From NCBI RefSeq assembly GCF_007991755.1, contig NZ_BJYY01000002.1, positions 62,001 through 126,000 on the forward strand: a stretch of 64,000 nt of DNA, in the 5' to 3' direction. The stretch is from Cellulomonas aerilata. GTDB taxonomy: Bacteria; Actinomycetota; Actinomycetes; Actinomycetales; Cellulomonadaceae. A program made the translations under genes and the position numbers. Under the pieces are notes generated by a model. That model saw only the letters and a program-made list of their open reading frames with translations, searched no databases and was not told where the DNA came from. Position 1 is the first letter of the stretch, and each line of letters opens with the position of its first letter. Of this stretch, positions 35,131 to 48,666 are shown piece after piece.

Positions 35131-36768
<1,638 letters not shown>

Positions 36769-36806
36769 CCGGCGGTCCGGTCGGGCCCGGCGCGCTGCGC
36801 ACGCGT

Positions 36807-36858
36807 CCGCGGCTGGTCGGCCGGTCCGCCCCCCAGCGGACCACCGGACCAGCCGCGG
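36807..36858. terminator. Bidirectional terminator between purH and the CHRD gene
   Basis: An outer 12-bp perfect stem (36807-36818 with 36847-36858) encloses an inner 7-bp stem (36823-36829 with 36836-36842). It lies between convergent genes and would work in both directions. Confidence 0.75.
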
Positions 36859-36869
36859 TGCGCGCGCCG

Positions 36870-37586
36870 CTACCTCAGCAGACCGCAGATCGCCGGGTCG
36901 GTGGCCTCGGCGGGCAGGCTCGGGTCGAGCTCGCTGGCGCCGCCCCGGCTGAAGCTGTAGGTCCCGTCGCCGTCGTAGTCCACGCCGTGGACGACGACGA
37001 CGCCCTCACCGCGGCGCACCGCGTCGGCCACCTGGGCCGCGGAGGCGGTCCCGCCGCCTGCTCCGGCACCGGCCACGTCGGAGAACGGGACGTGGGTTCG
37101 CCGGTAGTTGATCCGCCCCTTCTCGGCGAACGGGTAGCGGGGGACGGCCAGGACGCTGGCCGGGGAGGTGTCCCCCGTGGTGGTGAGCGACACGGCGACC
37201 GGGCCGTAGGCCGGGATGCCCTCCACCGTGGTCAGCCGGCCGTCCGCGTCGAGGTCCTGGGCCACGCCCGGGCACTCGTTGAGGGCCTGCTGCCCGTAGT
37301 GGATGTGCTGGGCGTGCGGGGCGTCCGGGGTCAGACCCTCGGCGCGGACCCGGACCCGGAGGATCTCGTCGCCGCGGACCACGACGGTCGCCTTGCCGGA
37401 CGCGCCCGAGCCGTTGAGCGCCGCCAGGTCCGCCTGCTTCGTCACCACCTTGTCGCGGTCGCCCGACCGCCCGTGGTCGTCGTGGGCGGCGGCGGGGCCG
37501 ACGCCCAGCACCCCCACGGCGCACAGCGCCAGCGCCGTCGTGCTCGCGGTCCTCATCGACCGTCCGTGCATGGCCGTCCTCAGCAT
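36870..37586 (-). CDS. Secreted CHRD-like domain protein
   Basis: A 238-residue exported protein. A Sec signal (basic start, hydrophobic LALCAVGVLGV, cleavage near GPAAA-HDD at about residue 34) is followed by a CHRD-like beta-sandwich. Its signature pieces are ALNGSGASGKATVVVRGDEILRV-like strands, AEGLTPDAPHAQHIHYG, and a later HVPFSD with VVVVHGVDYDGDG, which look like metal-near histidines. AAGGAG lies six bases before the ATG at 37586; an ATG five codons in is also possible. CHRD proteins have no settled function in bacteria. Expected to be extracellular. Confidence 0.8.
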   Translation of the reverse strand: MLRTAMHGRSMRTASTTALALCAVGVLGVGPAAAHDDHGRSGDRDKVVTKQADLAALNGSGASGKATVVVRGDEILRVRVRAEGLTPDAPHAQHIHYGQQALNECPGVAQDLDADGRLTTVEGIPAYGPVAVSLTTTGDTSPASVLAVPRYPFAEKGRINYRRTHVPFSDVAGAGAGGGTASAAQVADAVRRGEGVVVVHGVDYDGDGTYSFSRGGASELDPSLPAEATDPAICGLLR

Positions 37587-37686
37587 GGTGTGCTCCTTCT
37601 GGTGCCACGTCCGGCGCGCGTCGTCGCGCGTCAGGAGGTGTTCGGAGCGGACGCTGGGCCGGACGGGTGACCCGTGCCCTGGACGG

Positions 37687-39042
37687 TCACGCCACGACGG
37701 CGTCCCGCAGGGAGCGCGCACCGTCGGCCGCCACCTCAGGGTGCAGGCGCGGCAGGTGCGGGCCGGTAAACAGGCGCCGGGCCGCGGCGACGTCCCGCGG
37801 ACGGTCGACGGCCAGCACCGCGGTGAGGGCCCGCCCGTCGGCCCCCCCGCCGGACGCTGCTACCGCGGCGTCACCGGGGTCCGGGGCGGAGAACCACAGC
37901 GCCCCCCAGCCGTCGCCGGCGTCCGGGTCGCCGCGCAGGACGAGCTCGTCGCCCGCGCCGGCCTGCCCGTACAGGGTCAGGTCGTGGCCGAGCTGGGTCG
38001 AGAACACGTACGGCGCGGGGTCGGCGGGCGGCCCCCCGCCGAGCAGCGCCGTGACGGCGACGGCCGGGCCGCGCAGCGCCCCGTCCCAGTGCCCGCCGCC
38101 GACCCAGCCGTGCCGCGGCGACCACCGGCGCGCGATGTCGCCGACCGCCCGCAGGTGACCCGGCGCGCCGACGACGCCGTGGCCGGTGTCCACCCGCAGC
38201 GAGCCGTCCGGGTCGCGGGGAAGCACGCCGTCCAGCCACGCCGTTTCGGGGCGCGCGCCCACGGCGGCGAGCACCACGTCCGCGGCGAGGTGCCGTCCGT
38301 CCGCGAGCCGCACGCCGTCCTGCGCCACGGCGACCACCTGACCGCCCGTCACCAGCTCCACCCCCGCGGCGGCGTACCACCCGGTGGTCAGGTCGCCGAC
38401 CCTCGCGCCGAGCGCGACGCCGAGCGGCGTGGTGGCGGCCTCGACCACCGTGACGTGGACGCCCTCGGCCGCGGCGACGCCGGCGACCTCGGCGCCGATC
38501 CATCCCGCGCCGACCACGACGAGCCGACGACCGCGCCGCAGGCGGTCGCGCAGCCGGGCGGCGTCGTCGGCGGTGTGCAGCGTGACGGCGGCGCCCCAGC
38601 CGGCGGGACGGACGGCGTGCGAGCCGGTCGCCAGCACGACGGCGTCCGCGCGGACCTCCCCGGACGACGTCGCCACGACGGCGCCCGCGGCCTCGACGGT
38701 CAGCCGCTGCGCGGTGACCGGGCGCAGCACGTCGTCGGCCAGGGCGTGCACGTCGGCACCGAGCTCGTCCGCGAGCCACGTCGGTTCGGGGTGGTCGAAG
38801 AGGTGCTTGGACAGCGGCGGGCGGTCGTAGGGGTCCAGGGCCTCCCGTCCGACGAGCGTGACCCGGCCGTCGAACCCCTGGGCGCGCAGCGCCGCCACGG
38901 TCTGGGTGCCCGCCAGGCCCGCTCCGACGACCACGACGGAGCGCAGGGGGTGCGCGGGCGGCGGGATCGGCGCGGGAGCCGCGACGGTCGAGGTGCCGGT
39001 GAGAGCGCGCACCTCCGTGGCGAGGCGGAGGTCGTCGGGCAC
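37687..39042 (-). CDS. FAD-dependent pyridine nucleotide-disulfide type reductase
   Basis: A 451-residue oxidoreductase of the ferredoxin/rubredoxin-reductase family. The FAD-binding motif VVVGAGLAGTQTVAALR is near residue 35, the NAD(P)H-binding VVVGAGWIGAEVAGVAA near 180, and HLRAVGDIARRW binds FAD further on. PYDRPPLSKHL is the conserved loop of rubredoxin/putidaredoxin reductases, and a C-terminal reductase domain follows. It would pass electrons from NAD(P)H to a ferredoxin. No ferredoxin or P450 gene is adjacent, so the partner is unknown. The GTG at 39042 lies 39 bases from the divergent DUF3017 gene. Confidence 0.88.
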   Translation of the reverse strand: MPDDLRLATEVRALTGTSTVAAPAPIPPPAHPLRSVVVVGAGLAGTQTVAALRAQGFDGRVTLVGREALDPYDRPPLSKHLFDHPEPTWLADELGADVHALADDVLRPVTAQRLTVEAAGAVVATSSGEVRADAVVLATGSHAVRPAGWGAAVTLHTADDAARLRDRLRRGRRLVVVGAGWIGAEVAGVAAAEGVHVTVVEAATTPLGVALGARVGDLTTGWYAAAGVELVTGGQVVAVAQDGVRLADGRHLAADVVLAAVGARPETAWLDGVLPRDPDGSLRVDTGHGVVGAPGHLRAVGDIARRWSPRHGWVGGGHWDGALRGPAVAVTALLGGGPPADPAPYVFSTQLGHDLTLYGQAGAGDELVLRGDPDAGDGWGALWFSAPDPGDAAVAASGGGADGRALTAVLAVDRPRDVAAARRLFTGPHLPRLHPEVAADGARSLRDAVVA

Positions 39043-39053
39043 CCGGCCAACGG

Positions 39054-39074
39054 TAGTCTGGCCGGTCGGGGAGG
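39054..39074 (+). promoter_or_regulatory. -10 and ribosome binding site of the DUF3017 gene
   Basis: TAGTCT (39054-39059) is a good -10 and GGGGAGG (39068-39074) lies seven bases before the ATG at 39082. Both sit in the 39-bp gap to the divergent reductase gene. Confidence 0.5.
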
Positions 39075-39081
39075 CCAGCCG

Positions 39082-39891
39082 ATGCACCAGGACCAGCGCG
39101 CGCAGCGACCGGGCGCGCCCAGCGTGCCCGCTGCGGCCACCGTGTCCGCCGAGCCCCCGCGGACCCCGGTCGCGGCCACGACGACGGGCGTCGACGCGCA
39201 GCCCACCCCGGTGCCTGGTCTGCGTCCGGTCTGGCACCAGGTCACCGGCGGAGCCCCGGCGGAACCCTCCGAGCCCGCCACGTCCCCGGTCGTGACCACC
39301 CGCCCCGCCGGCGCACCCGTACCGGCGGCCCCGACCGCGTCGTCGGCACCCGCCGCCACCGGACGCGGACCCTCGACCCGGCTCTCCGCGCCGGGGCTGG
39401 CGAGGGACATCCCCGCTGCCGATGTCCCCGCTGCCGATCTCGGCGTCGCCTACGTTCCCGACGCCGTCCCCGCTGCCGAGGTCCCCGCTGCGATCGTCCC
39501 CGCAACGGACGTCCCCGCTGCCGACGAGGAGCCGGTCGTGCCGTCGGCGGCGTCCGGGGTGCCCGTCGAGCCCGCGCCGCCGGTCCCGACCCCCCCGACA
39601 CCGGCCGACGTGCGTGCCGCCGCCCGGGCGTCGTTGGCCGCCGGTCGCAGCCCGTCGCTGTGGTGGGTGTGCGGTGGGCTCGTGCTCGCCCTCGTGGTCG
39701 CCGGGACGGCCGGTGCGGTGCCGGCGGCGCTCCTGCTCGCGGTCCTGCTCGCGGTCTCGGCCGTGGCCCGCGCGGTGCTGCGCCGTGGTCCCGTGGCGCT
39801 GACGGTGCGGTCCCGGTGGCTGGACACGGCGGTGCTGCTCGCGCTCGCGCTCGGCGTCGGCATCCTGTCCCAGGTGATGCCGACCCGCTGA
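39082..39891 (+). CDS. DUF3017 membrane protein with Ala/Pro repeat region
   Basis: A 269-residue protein. Residues 1-175 are Pro/Ala/Thr/Val-rich and include a degenerate pentapeptide series (VPAAD, VPAAE, VPATD) around 105-150. The C-terminal 80 residues hold three hydrophobic segments (LWWVCGGLVLALVVAGTAG; AALLLAVLLAVSAVARAVL; TAVLLALALGVGIL), the layout of DUF3017. DUF3017 proteins usually sit near folD in actinobacteria; here folD is 9 kb away. Function unknown. Confidence 0.78.
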   Translation: MHQDQRAQRPGAPSVPAAATVSAEPPRTPVAATTTGVDAQPTPVPGLRPVWHQVTGGAPAEPSEPATSPVVTTRPAGAPVPAAPTASSAPAATGRGPSTRLSAPGLARDIPAADVPAADLGVAYVPDAVPAAEVPAAIVPATDVPAADEEPVVPSAASGVPVEPAPPVPTPPTPADVRAAARASLAAGRSPSLWWVCGGLVLALVVAGTAGAVPAALLLAVLLAVSAVARAVLRRGPVALTVRSRWLDTAVLLALALGVGILSQVMPTR

Positions 39892-39917
39892 GCCCCCTTC
39901 CCAGGGATCGGCACCGA

Positions 39918-39959
39918 CGACGACGGCCGCCCACCCCGGAGGGCGGACGGCCGTCGTCG
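39918..39959. terminator. Bidirectional terminator between DUF3017 and aquaporin genes
   Basis: A 12-bp perfect stem (39918-39929 with 39948-39959) surrounds a short inner GCCC/GGGC pairing. It lies between convergent genes. Confidence 0.7.
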
Positions 39960-39973
39960 GTGGCGCGGAGCGG

Positions 39974-40957
39974 TCAGACGCGCGGGCTGACCGCGACGTC
40001 GTCGTCGAGCAGGGAGTCGTCGTCCACGACGAGGTGGTCCTCCTCGAGCAGGTTGTCCGAGTCGGCGTCGACGGCGAAGGCGCGGTGCGCCAGCCCGGCG
40101 ATCGCGGCACCCACGAGCGGGGCGGCCCAAAAGACCCAGAGCTGGCTGAGGGCCCAGCCCTCGGAGAACACGGCGGCCGCGGTGGAGCGGGCCGGGTTCA
40201 GGGAGCCGTTCGTGATCGGGATGGCGACCAGCAGCAGACCGGCGTAGCTCAGGCCGAAGGCGAACGGCGCGGCGACGTGCCAGTTGCGCCGGCTCGTCGC
40301 GCCGAGCACGACGGCGACCAGCACCGCGGTCAAGACGACCTCGATGAGCAGCGCGGGGAGGAGGTCGAAGGTGACCTGCCCGTTGGACTGCGTGGACAGC
40401 GGGGAGTGCGAGGCGTAGCCGTTGGCGGCGCCGGAGAAGAAGGTGCGGCTCGTGCCGCCCTCGGCCACCAGACCCGGCAGCGCCGAGGGGATGGTGGCGA
40501 ACAGCGCGGCAGCGGCCAGCGCGCCCCCGACGAGCTGGGCCAGCCAGTACGGGACGAGGTCGCGGACCGGGGTGCGGCCCGCGATGACGGCACCGAGCGT
40601 GACGGCCGGGTTGAAGTGCCCGCCCGAGACGTGGCCGAGCGCGATCGTCCCGGCGACCAGCGCGAACCCGAAGGCCAGCGCGATGCCGAGCGACCCGGCG
40701 TTGGACAGCGGCGAGTAGAGCGTCACGCCGAGGCCGATCAGCACGAGCAGGAAGGTGCCCAGCGCCTCACCGGCCGCACGGGCGGCCAGGGAGGGACGCG
40801 ACGACTCGAGGACGACGAGGTCGTCCGTGTCGCCCGCGTAGGTCGAGGCGGTCGAGGTGGCCGTGCCCGACGGCGTCACGGCCGTGGCACCGGTGGTCGA
40901 GCCGGGCACGGCGGTCGAGCCGCCGTCCGGCGTCAGGTCGGAGGTGTCCTGCGACAT
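39974..40957 (-). CDS. Aquaporin (MIP family), AqpZ-like with terminal extensions
   Basis: A 327-residue channel with six helices and both NPA boxes, [12 protein letters not shown] and [11 protein letters not shown]. Aligned by eye with E. coli AqpZ, the selectivity-filter positions read Phe (as Phe43), Leu (in place of His174), Gly (in place of Thr183) and Arg (as Arg189), which is not the standard water filter. A Ser/Thr-rich N-terminal extension of about 65 residues and an acidic C-tail ([18 protein letters not shown]) make it about 100 residues longer than AqpZ. The ATG at 40957 was chosen for the weak GGGA before it; an ATG at 40972 is equally possible. Transports water or small solutes. 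Confidence 0.9.
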   Translation of the reverse strand: MSQDTSDLTPDGGSTAVPGSTTGATAVTPSGTATSTASTYAGDTDDLVVLESSRPSLAARAAGEALGTFLLVLIGLGVTLYSPLSNAGSLGIALAFGFALVAGTIALGHVSGGHFNPAVTLGAVIAGRTPVRDLVPYWLAQLVGGALAAAALFATIPSALPGLVAEGGTSRTFFSGAANGYASHSPLSTQSNGQVTFDLLPALLIEVVLTAVLVAVVLGATSRRNWHVAAPFAFGLSYAGLLLVAIPITNGSLNPARSTAAAVFSEGWALSQLWVFWAAPLVGAAIAGLAHRAFAVDADSDNLLEEDHLVVDDDSLLDDDVAVSPRV

Positions 40958-41120
40958 GGTGGATCCCGTCATCGTGGGGTGGGTGGGCGCCGACGGCGCC
41001 GGCGACGGAGCGTGCCGGCGCGTGCACGGCCGCTCTCGGTGTCGGGTACCAGCATGGCAGGCGATGCGCCGCAGGCCCAACGCGGTCGCCGTCGGGGGGC
41101 GTCCGCCCGCCGTGCGATCT

Positions 41121-41138
41121 CTTGACGTCGAGTAATCT
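41121..41138 (+). promoter_or_regulatory. Palindromic operator-like site and -10 upstream of icd
   Basis: CTTGACGTCGAG (41121-41132) is a dyad with one mismatch pair and is followed directly by TAATCT (41133-41138), a good -10. A protein bound there would cover the -35/-10 region. The leader to the ATG at 41245 is about 100 bases. The regulator is unknown. Confidence 0.5.
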
Positions 41139-41244
41139 GGCCCGCGGTGGCCACCTGAGTGGCCTCAGGGGCGACGGAGCACCCGGCACGCCGGCGGCAC
41201 CTCGCGACAGCGCACGTACCACGACAGCACCGAGGGAGTCCCGC

Positions 41245-43475
<2,231 letters not shown>

Positions 43476-43511
43476 GCGGGTCCGGCCCGCCCGGCCGGAC
43501 GCCACGGTGCC

Positions 43512-43547
43512 CGACGGCGCCGCACCCATCCGGGTGCGGCGCCGTCG
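43512..43547. terminator. Terminator hairpin after icd-mdh
   Basis: A perfect 16-bp stem (43512-43527 with 43532-43547) with a 4-base loop, placed between convergent mdh and the allophanate hydrolase gene. Strongest simple terminator in the window. Confidence 0.8.
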
Positions 43548-43577
43548 GCGCGTCCGGAGGGGCCCGGTGGGCCCTGC

Positions 43578-45302
43578 TCAGCCGTGGCGGTAGGCGCGCC
43601 AGCCGCCGGGCGACGTGATGTCCGGCTCGGCGCCGGTCAGCGCGCCGGTGAAGCCGACGACCTCGCGCCCGTCGTCCAGCACGACCTTGCCCAGCGCGAG
43701 CGGCGCGTCGACGGTGGTGAGCAGGGTCCCGAGCGCCGCCGCGGACAGCAGCCACTCCTCGCCCGGCAGCGCCGCGCCGGCGCCCTCGGCGGTCCGGACG
43801 ACGACCGGGCGCAGCCCGTCCGCCGCCAGGTGCATCGCGTAGTGCGGCGCGGTCGCGACCTCGCGGACGAACCGGGCGCCGAGCGCCTCGAGCTGACCGT
43901 TGCGGGGCTCGCCGCGCAGGTGAGCGCCGAAGGCCACGAGCGGCACGCCGCCGGTCGGGTACGGCACGGCCGCCGGAGGCTCGCCGACCAGCATCGCGGC
44001 GATGTCGAGCCCCACCTGGTCCTCGAAGCCGCGGGTCACCACCGTGACCCCGAACCGTCCGCCGTCGGCCGTGCCCGCCGGGACCGCGACCGCCGCCAGG
44101 TCGAACAGGTTGACGAAGTTCGTGTACGTGCCCAGGCGGGCGTTGACCCCGAGCGGGTCGGCGGCCACCTGCGCGATCGTCGGGTGCTCCGGAGCCGTGG
44201 GCACCAGCAGCGCGTCGAAGCCCTCCAGCGCCGCCAGCGCCTGGGCGCGCAGCGACCGCAGCCGGTGCTGGTCGCGGATGACGTCCGGACCGGTGACCGT
44301 CGCCGCGCCCCGCGTGATCGCCGCGACGGACGGGTCGGCGCCGTCGGGGTGGGCGGTGAGGAACTCGCCGAACGCGGCGTACCGCTCGGCGACCAGGGCG
44401 CCGTCGTAGAGCAGCCGCGCCCCTGCGAGGAACGGGGTCAGGTCGACCTCGGCGGTCACGGCCCCGTGCGCGACCAGCCCCGACCGCGCCTCGTCGAACC
44501 GGGCCCGGGCCGCGGGGGAGAGGAGGGCCAGGTCGGCGTCGCGCGGGACGGCCACCCGCGGTCGCGCGGGAGCGGCGAGCCGGACGTCGGCCGGCCAGGT
44601 GCGCGACGACGGGTCGAGCTCGCCGCGGCCGGTCATCAGCCGGGTGGCGAGGGTCGCCAGGGCGAGCGTCGGGGCCAGGACGGTCACGCAGTCGTACGAG
44701 GGGCACGCGGGCACGACGCCGTCGGTGGGCACCAGCCCGAGGGTCGACTTGATCCCGACGACGCCGTTGAAGGCCGCCGGCACGCGCCCGGACCCGGCGG
44801 TGTCGGTGGCGACGGCCAGGTCGACGAGCCCGAGGCCGACCGCGGCGCCGGACCCGGCGCTGGACCCGCCGGACACCCGGTCCGGGTGCTCGGCGCTGCG
44901 CACCACCCCGTAGGGGCTGCGGGCACCGGTCAGCCCGGTGGCGAACTGGTCCATGTTGGTCTTGCCGAGCACGATCGTCCCGGCGTCGAGCAGGCGCTGG
45001 ACGGCCGTCGCGGTGCGGTCCGGCAGGCGGGGGAAGTCGGGGTGCCCGGCGGTGGTCGGCAGCCCGGCCACGTCGACGTTGTCCTTGACGGCCAGCACCG
45101 TCCCCGCCAGCGGCAGGTCCTCGCCGGCGGCCAGGCGTCGCTCGACGGCAGCGGCGTCGGCCAGCACGTGGGCCTCCGGGCGCAGCGTGATCCAGATCTC
45201 GGGCCGGTCCGCCGCGGCGATCCGCCGGTAGGCGTCGAGCACGCGCTGGGTCGGGCTCACGGCTGCGACGACGGCGGGCGGGTGCGGGGTGGTGGTCGTC
45301 AT
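43578..45302 (-). CDS. atzF: Allophanate hydrolase
   Basis: A 574-residue amidase-signature enzyme. The catalytic triad is Lys73 (AVKDNVDV), the cis-Ser in VSGGSSAGSG (147-148) and the nucleophile Ser171 in TDTAGSGR. The C-terminal domain (about 450-574, with VPLVAFGAHLRGEPRNGQL) is the allophanate-hydrolase-specific part. It splits allophanate to ammonia and carbon dioxide, normally after urea carboxylase or in cyanurate and biuret breakdown. Neither partner is in the window, so the upstream source of allophanate is unknown. purU lies 192 bases upstream in the same direction. No clear promoter seen. Confidence 0.93.
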   Translation of the reverse strand: MTTTTPHPPAVVAAVSPTQRVLDAYRRIAAADRPEIWITLRPEAHVLADAAAVERRLAAGEDLPLAGTVLAVKDNVDVAGLPTTAGHPDFPRLPDRTATAVQRLLDAGTIVLGKTNMDQFATGLTGARSPYGVVRSAEHPDRVSGGSSAGSGAAVGLGLVDLAVATDTAGSGRVPAAFNGVVGIKSTLGLVPTDGVVPACPSYDCVTVLAPTLALATLATRLMTGRGELDPSSRTWPADVRLAAPARPRVAVPRDADLALLSPAARARFDEARSGLVAHGAVTAEVDLTPFLAGARLLYDGALVAERYAAFGEFLTAHPDGADPSVAAITRGAATVTGPDVIRDQHRLRSLRAQALAALEGFDALLVPTAPEHPTIAQVAADPLGVNARLGTYTNFVNLFDLAAVAVPAGTADGGRFGVTVVTRGFEDQVGLDIAAMLVGEPPAAVPYPTGGVPLVAFGAHLRGEPRNGQLEALGARFVREVATAPHYAMHLAADGLRPVVVRTAEGAGAALPGEEWLLSAAALGTLLTTVDAPLALGKVVLDDGREVVGFTGALTGAEPDITSPGGWRAYRHG

Positions 45303-45494
45303 CGGGCGTCCCGTCCGTCGTGGGCGTCGGCGCGGACCGCGGGCGACGCCTGGCTCACTGTGCTCACGGGTGTGAACGGTCCCCGACCCGTGTTTCCGGC
45401 GGGGCGCGCGGACGTGAACTCCGTGTGACGCGGACGCCAGACGGGGCGCCGTCGTCCCGCTCGGCCCGGCGTCCGGGACGAGCGGGACGGACGA

Positions 45495-46415
<921 letters not shown>

Positions 46416-46423
46416 GGGTGCCC

Positions 46424-46429
46424 AGGGTA
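46424..46429 (-). promoter_or_regulatory. -10 element of a leaderless purU transcript
   Basis: On the - strand TACCCT is followed by eight bases and then the purU GTG, with no Shine-Dalgarno sequence. The gap to the divergent acetyltransferase gene is only 47 bp. Confidence 0.5.
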
Positions 46430-46462
46430 GTGGGGCTCCGGCAGGGCTGACACGATGAGTCC

Positions 46463-47014
46463 ATGAGTGCACCGGACGTCACGATCCAGCCCGTCACCGA
46501 CGAGGAGGCGGGCGAGCTGCTGACCCTGCGGCGGGCGGCCTTCGTGAGCGAGGCCCAGGTGTACGGGGACCCGAACATCCCGCCGCTGACCCAGACCCTC
46601 GAGGAGCTGCGCGCCGACCTGGCGGCGGACGGCGTCGTCACGCTCGGTGCCCGCGCCGGCCACCGGCTGGTCGGGTCGATCCGCGTCAGCCTGGAGGACC
46701 AGCGCGCCACGCTCGGCCGGCTCGCCGTCGCCCCGGACCTGCAGGGTCAGGGGATCGGCACGCAGCTGCTCTTCGCGGTGCTGCCCTACCTGCCGGAGGG
46801 GACCCAGGAGATCTGGGTGTTCACCGGTCAGGACTCCGCCCACAACATCGCGCTCTACGAGAAGCACGGCTACGAGCACCAGTACGACCAGACCGCGGGT
46901 GACCTGACGTACGCCTACCTGCGCAAGTTCCTGGGCGACGACGCCGAGGACGACGCCGATGCCGACGCCCCGCAGGGCGCGCCGGACCGGGCGACGTCGT
47001 CCCGGCCGTCCTGA
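46463..47014 (+). CDS. GNAT-family N-acetyltransferase
   Basis: A 183-residue acetyl-CoA-dependent transferase. The acetyl-CoA pyrophosphate loop is LAVAPDLQGQGIGTQLL (motif A, about residues 89-105). IWVFTGQDSAHNIALYEKHGYEH is the usual motif B. A Glu/Asp-rich tail follows (about 155-170). The ATG at 46463 starts MSAPDVTIQPV with no strong ribosome binding site. Divergent from purU. Substrate unknown. Confidence 0.9.
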   Translation: MSAPDVTIQPVTDEEAGELLTLRRAAFVSEAQVYGDPNIPPLTQTLEELRADLAADGVVTLGARAGHRLVGSIRVSLEDQRATLGRLAVAPDLQGQGIGTQLLFAVLPYLPEGTQEIWVFTGQDSAHNIALYEKHGYEHQYDQTAGDLTYAYLRKFLGDDAEDDADADAPQGAPDRATSSRPS

Positions 47015-47173
47015 CGGCCCGCGCCGGCTGTCAGGCCTACCCCTCGGCGACCACCTCTCCGGCGCGCGGAGCCCGGACCAGCACGAACACGGCGGCGACC
47101 ACCAGGAGTGCCGCTGGGCACCCCCGCGACGCCGTCGGCCGGTGGCGGCGCGGGCGTGCGGCAGCCGCCTTGG

Positions 47174-47179
47174 TAGGCT
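47174..47179 (+). promoter_or_regulatory. -10 element for the glyA riboswitch transcript
   Basis: TAGGCT lies 11 bases before the conserved CGACTGGCG of the aptamer, so transcription should begin near 47185. Confidence 0.5.
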
Positions 47180-47184
47180 GACCG

Positions 47185-47268
47185 GGTCGCGACTGGCGAA
47201 GGTGGGTCACCACCGGGGAGCGGCGAGCAGCAGCAGACTCTTGGGTCGTCCGCCTGGGCCCGCGGTCA
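47185..47268 (+). promoter_or_regulatory. ZTP (pfl) riboswitch upstream of glyA-folD
   Basis: The segments GCGACTGGCG (47189-47198), CACCACCGGGGAGCG (47209-47223) and CCGCCTGGGC (47250-47259) match the pfl motif and are nearly identical to the purH copy. The linker is about 25 bases. It lies 75 bases before the glyA ATG, and the motif is known upstream of glyA and folD in other bacteria. Confidence 0.9.
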
Positions 47269-47343
47269 CCACGCCCGCGTGCGGGTGGCCGGACGAACCA
47301 CGCCGGTCGCCACCACACTGCTCACAGCGCGAGGAGAACTCCC

Positions 47344-48666
47344 ATGCCCTCCCAGCCCGGCAGCTCGACCGGCAGCTCGACCGACACCCTGACCGGCAGC
47401 GTCCTCGACCAGTCGCTCGCCCAGGTCGACCCCGAGATCGCCGCCGTCCTCGAGGGGGAGCTGGACCGCCAGCGCGGCACCCTGGAGATGATCGCCAGCG
47501 AGAACTTCGTCCCGCGCGCCGTCCTGCAGGCGCAGGGCTCCGTGCTGACGAACAAGTACGCCGAGGGGTACCCGGGCAAGCGGTACTACGGCGGCTGCGA
47601 GCAGGTCGACGTCGCCGAGAACCTCGCCATCACCCGCGCCAAGGACCTGTTCGGCGCCGAGCACGCCAACGTCCAGCCGCACTCCGGTGCGCAGGCCAAC
47701 GCGGCCGTGCTGCACGCGCTGATCAACGCCGGGGACAAGATCCTCGGCCTGGAGCTCGCGCACGGCGGGCACCTCACGCACGGCATGAAGATCAACTTCT
47801 CCGGGCGGCTCTACGACGTCGGCGCGTACGGCGTGGACCCGGACACGTTCCTCATCGACATGGACACCGTCCGGCAGCGTGCCCTGGAGCACCGCCCGGA
47901 CGTCATCATCGCCGGCTGGTCGGCCTACCCGCGGCAGCTCGACTTCGCCGCGTTCCGGTCCATCGCCGACGAGGTCGGCGCCAAGCTCTGGGTGGACATG
48001 GCGCACTTCGCCGGGCTGGTCGCGGCGGGGCTGCACCCGACGCCCGTCCCGCACGCCGACGTCGTCTCCTCCACGGTCCACAAGACCATCGGCGGCCCGC
48101 GCTCCGGCTTCATCCTGTCCCGCCAGGAGTACGCCCGGAAGATCGACTCCGCGGTGTTCCCGGGTCAGCAGGGCGGGCCGCTCATGCACGTGATCGCCGC
48201 CAAGGCGGTGTCCTTCAAGATCGCTGCGAGCGAGGACTTCGCCGCCCGCCAGCAGCGCACGCTCGACGGCGCGCGGATCATCGCCGAGCGGCTGTCCGCG
48301 CCGGACGTCGCCCGGGCCGGCGTCTCGGTCCTGACCGGCGGCACGGACGTCCACCTCGTGCTGGTGGACCTGCGTGACTCGGACCTCGACGGCCAGCAGG
48401 CCGAGGACCTGCTGCACGCCGCCGGGATCACCGTGAACCGCAACGCGGTGCCCTTCGACCCGCGCCCGCCGCGCGTCACGTCCGGCCTGCGGATCGGTAC
48501 CCCGGCGCTGGCGACCCGCGGCTTCGGTGACACGGAGTTCACCGAGGTCGCGGACATCATCGCCACGGCCCTAATCGCCGGTGCCTCGGCCGACGTCGAG
48601 GCGCTGCGCGCCCGCGTCGCCACGCTCGCCGACGCGTTCCCGCTCTACCCCGGCCTGCAGCAGTGA
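47344..48666 (+). CDS. glyA: Serine hydroxymethyltransferase
   Basis: A 440-residue PLP enzyme converting serine and THF to glycine and 5,10-methylene-THF. After a Ser/Thr-rich 20-residue leader come [35 protein letters not shown] and the PLP-binding Lys247 in [33 protein letters not shown] is also typical. GAGGAG precedes the ATG. The stop overlaps the folD GTG by four bases. The ZTP riboswitch upstream couples expression to folate one-carbon status. Confidence 0.97.
   Translation: MPSQPGSSTGSSTDTLTGSVLDQSLAQVDPEIAAVLEGELDRQRGTLEMIASENFVPRAVLQAQGSVLTNKYAEGYPGKRYYGGCEQVDVAENLAITRAKDLFGAEHANVQPHSGAQANAAVLHALINAGDKILGLELAHGGHLTHGMKINFSGRLYDVGAYGVDPDTFLIDMDTVRQRALEHRPDVIIAGWSAYPRQLDFAAFRSIADEVGAKLWVDMAHFAGLVAAGLHPTPVPHADVVSSTVHKTIGGPRSGFILSRQEYARKIDSAVFPGQQGGPLMHVIAAKAVSFKIAASEDFAARQQRTLDGARIIAERLSAPDVARAGVSVLTGGTDVHLVLVDLRDSDLDGQQAEDLLHAAGITVNRNAVPFDPRPPRVTSGLRIGTPALATRGFGDTEFTEVADIIATALIAGASADVEALRARVATLADAFPLYPGLQQ

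Larger units (their letters stand above)
47015..47343 (+). other. Intergenic region carrying the glyA promoter and riboswitch
   Basis: A 329-bp stretch without a gene. The first 150 bases show nothing clear; an open - strand frame there encodes one hydrophobic segment but no recognisable protein. The second half holds a -10 element and a ZTP riboswitch. GAGGAG lies just before the glyA ATG. Confidence 0.7.

Noticed and set aside
47037-47318. Small - strand frame with one hydrophobic segment
   Set aside because: It runs antisense through the glyA riboswitch, has no good start, and its translation is mostly Arg/Ala/Pro. A decayed gene end cannot be excluded but is unsupported.
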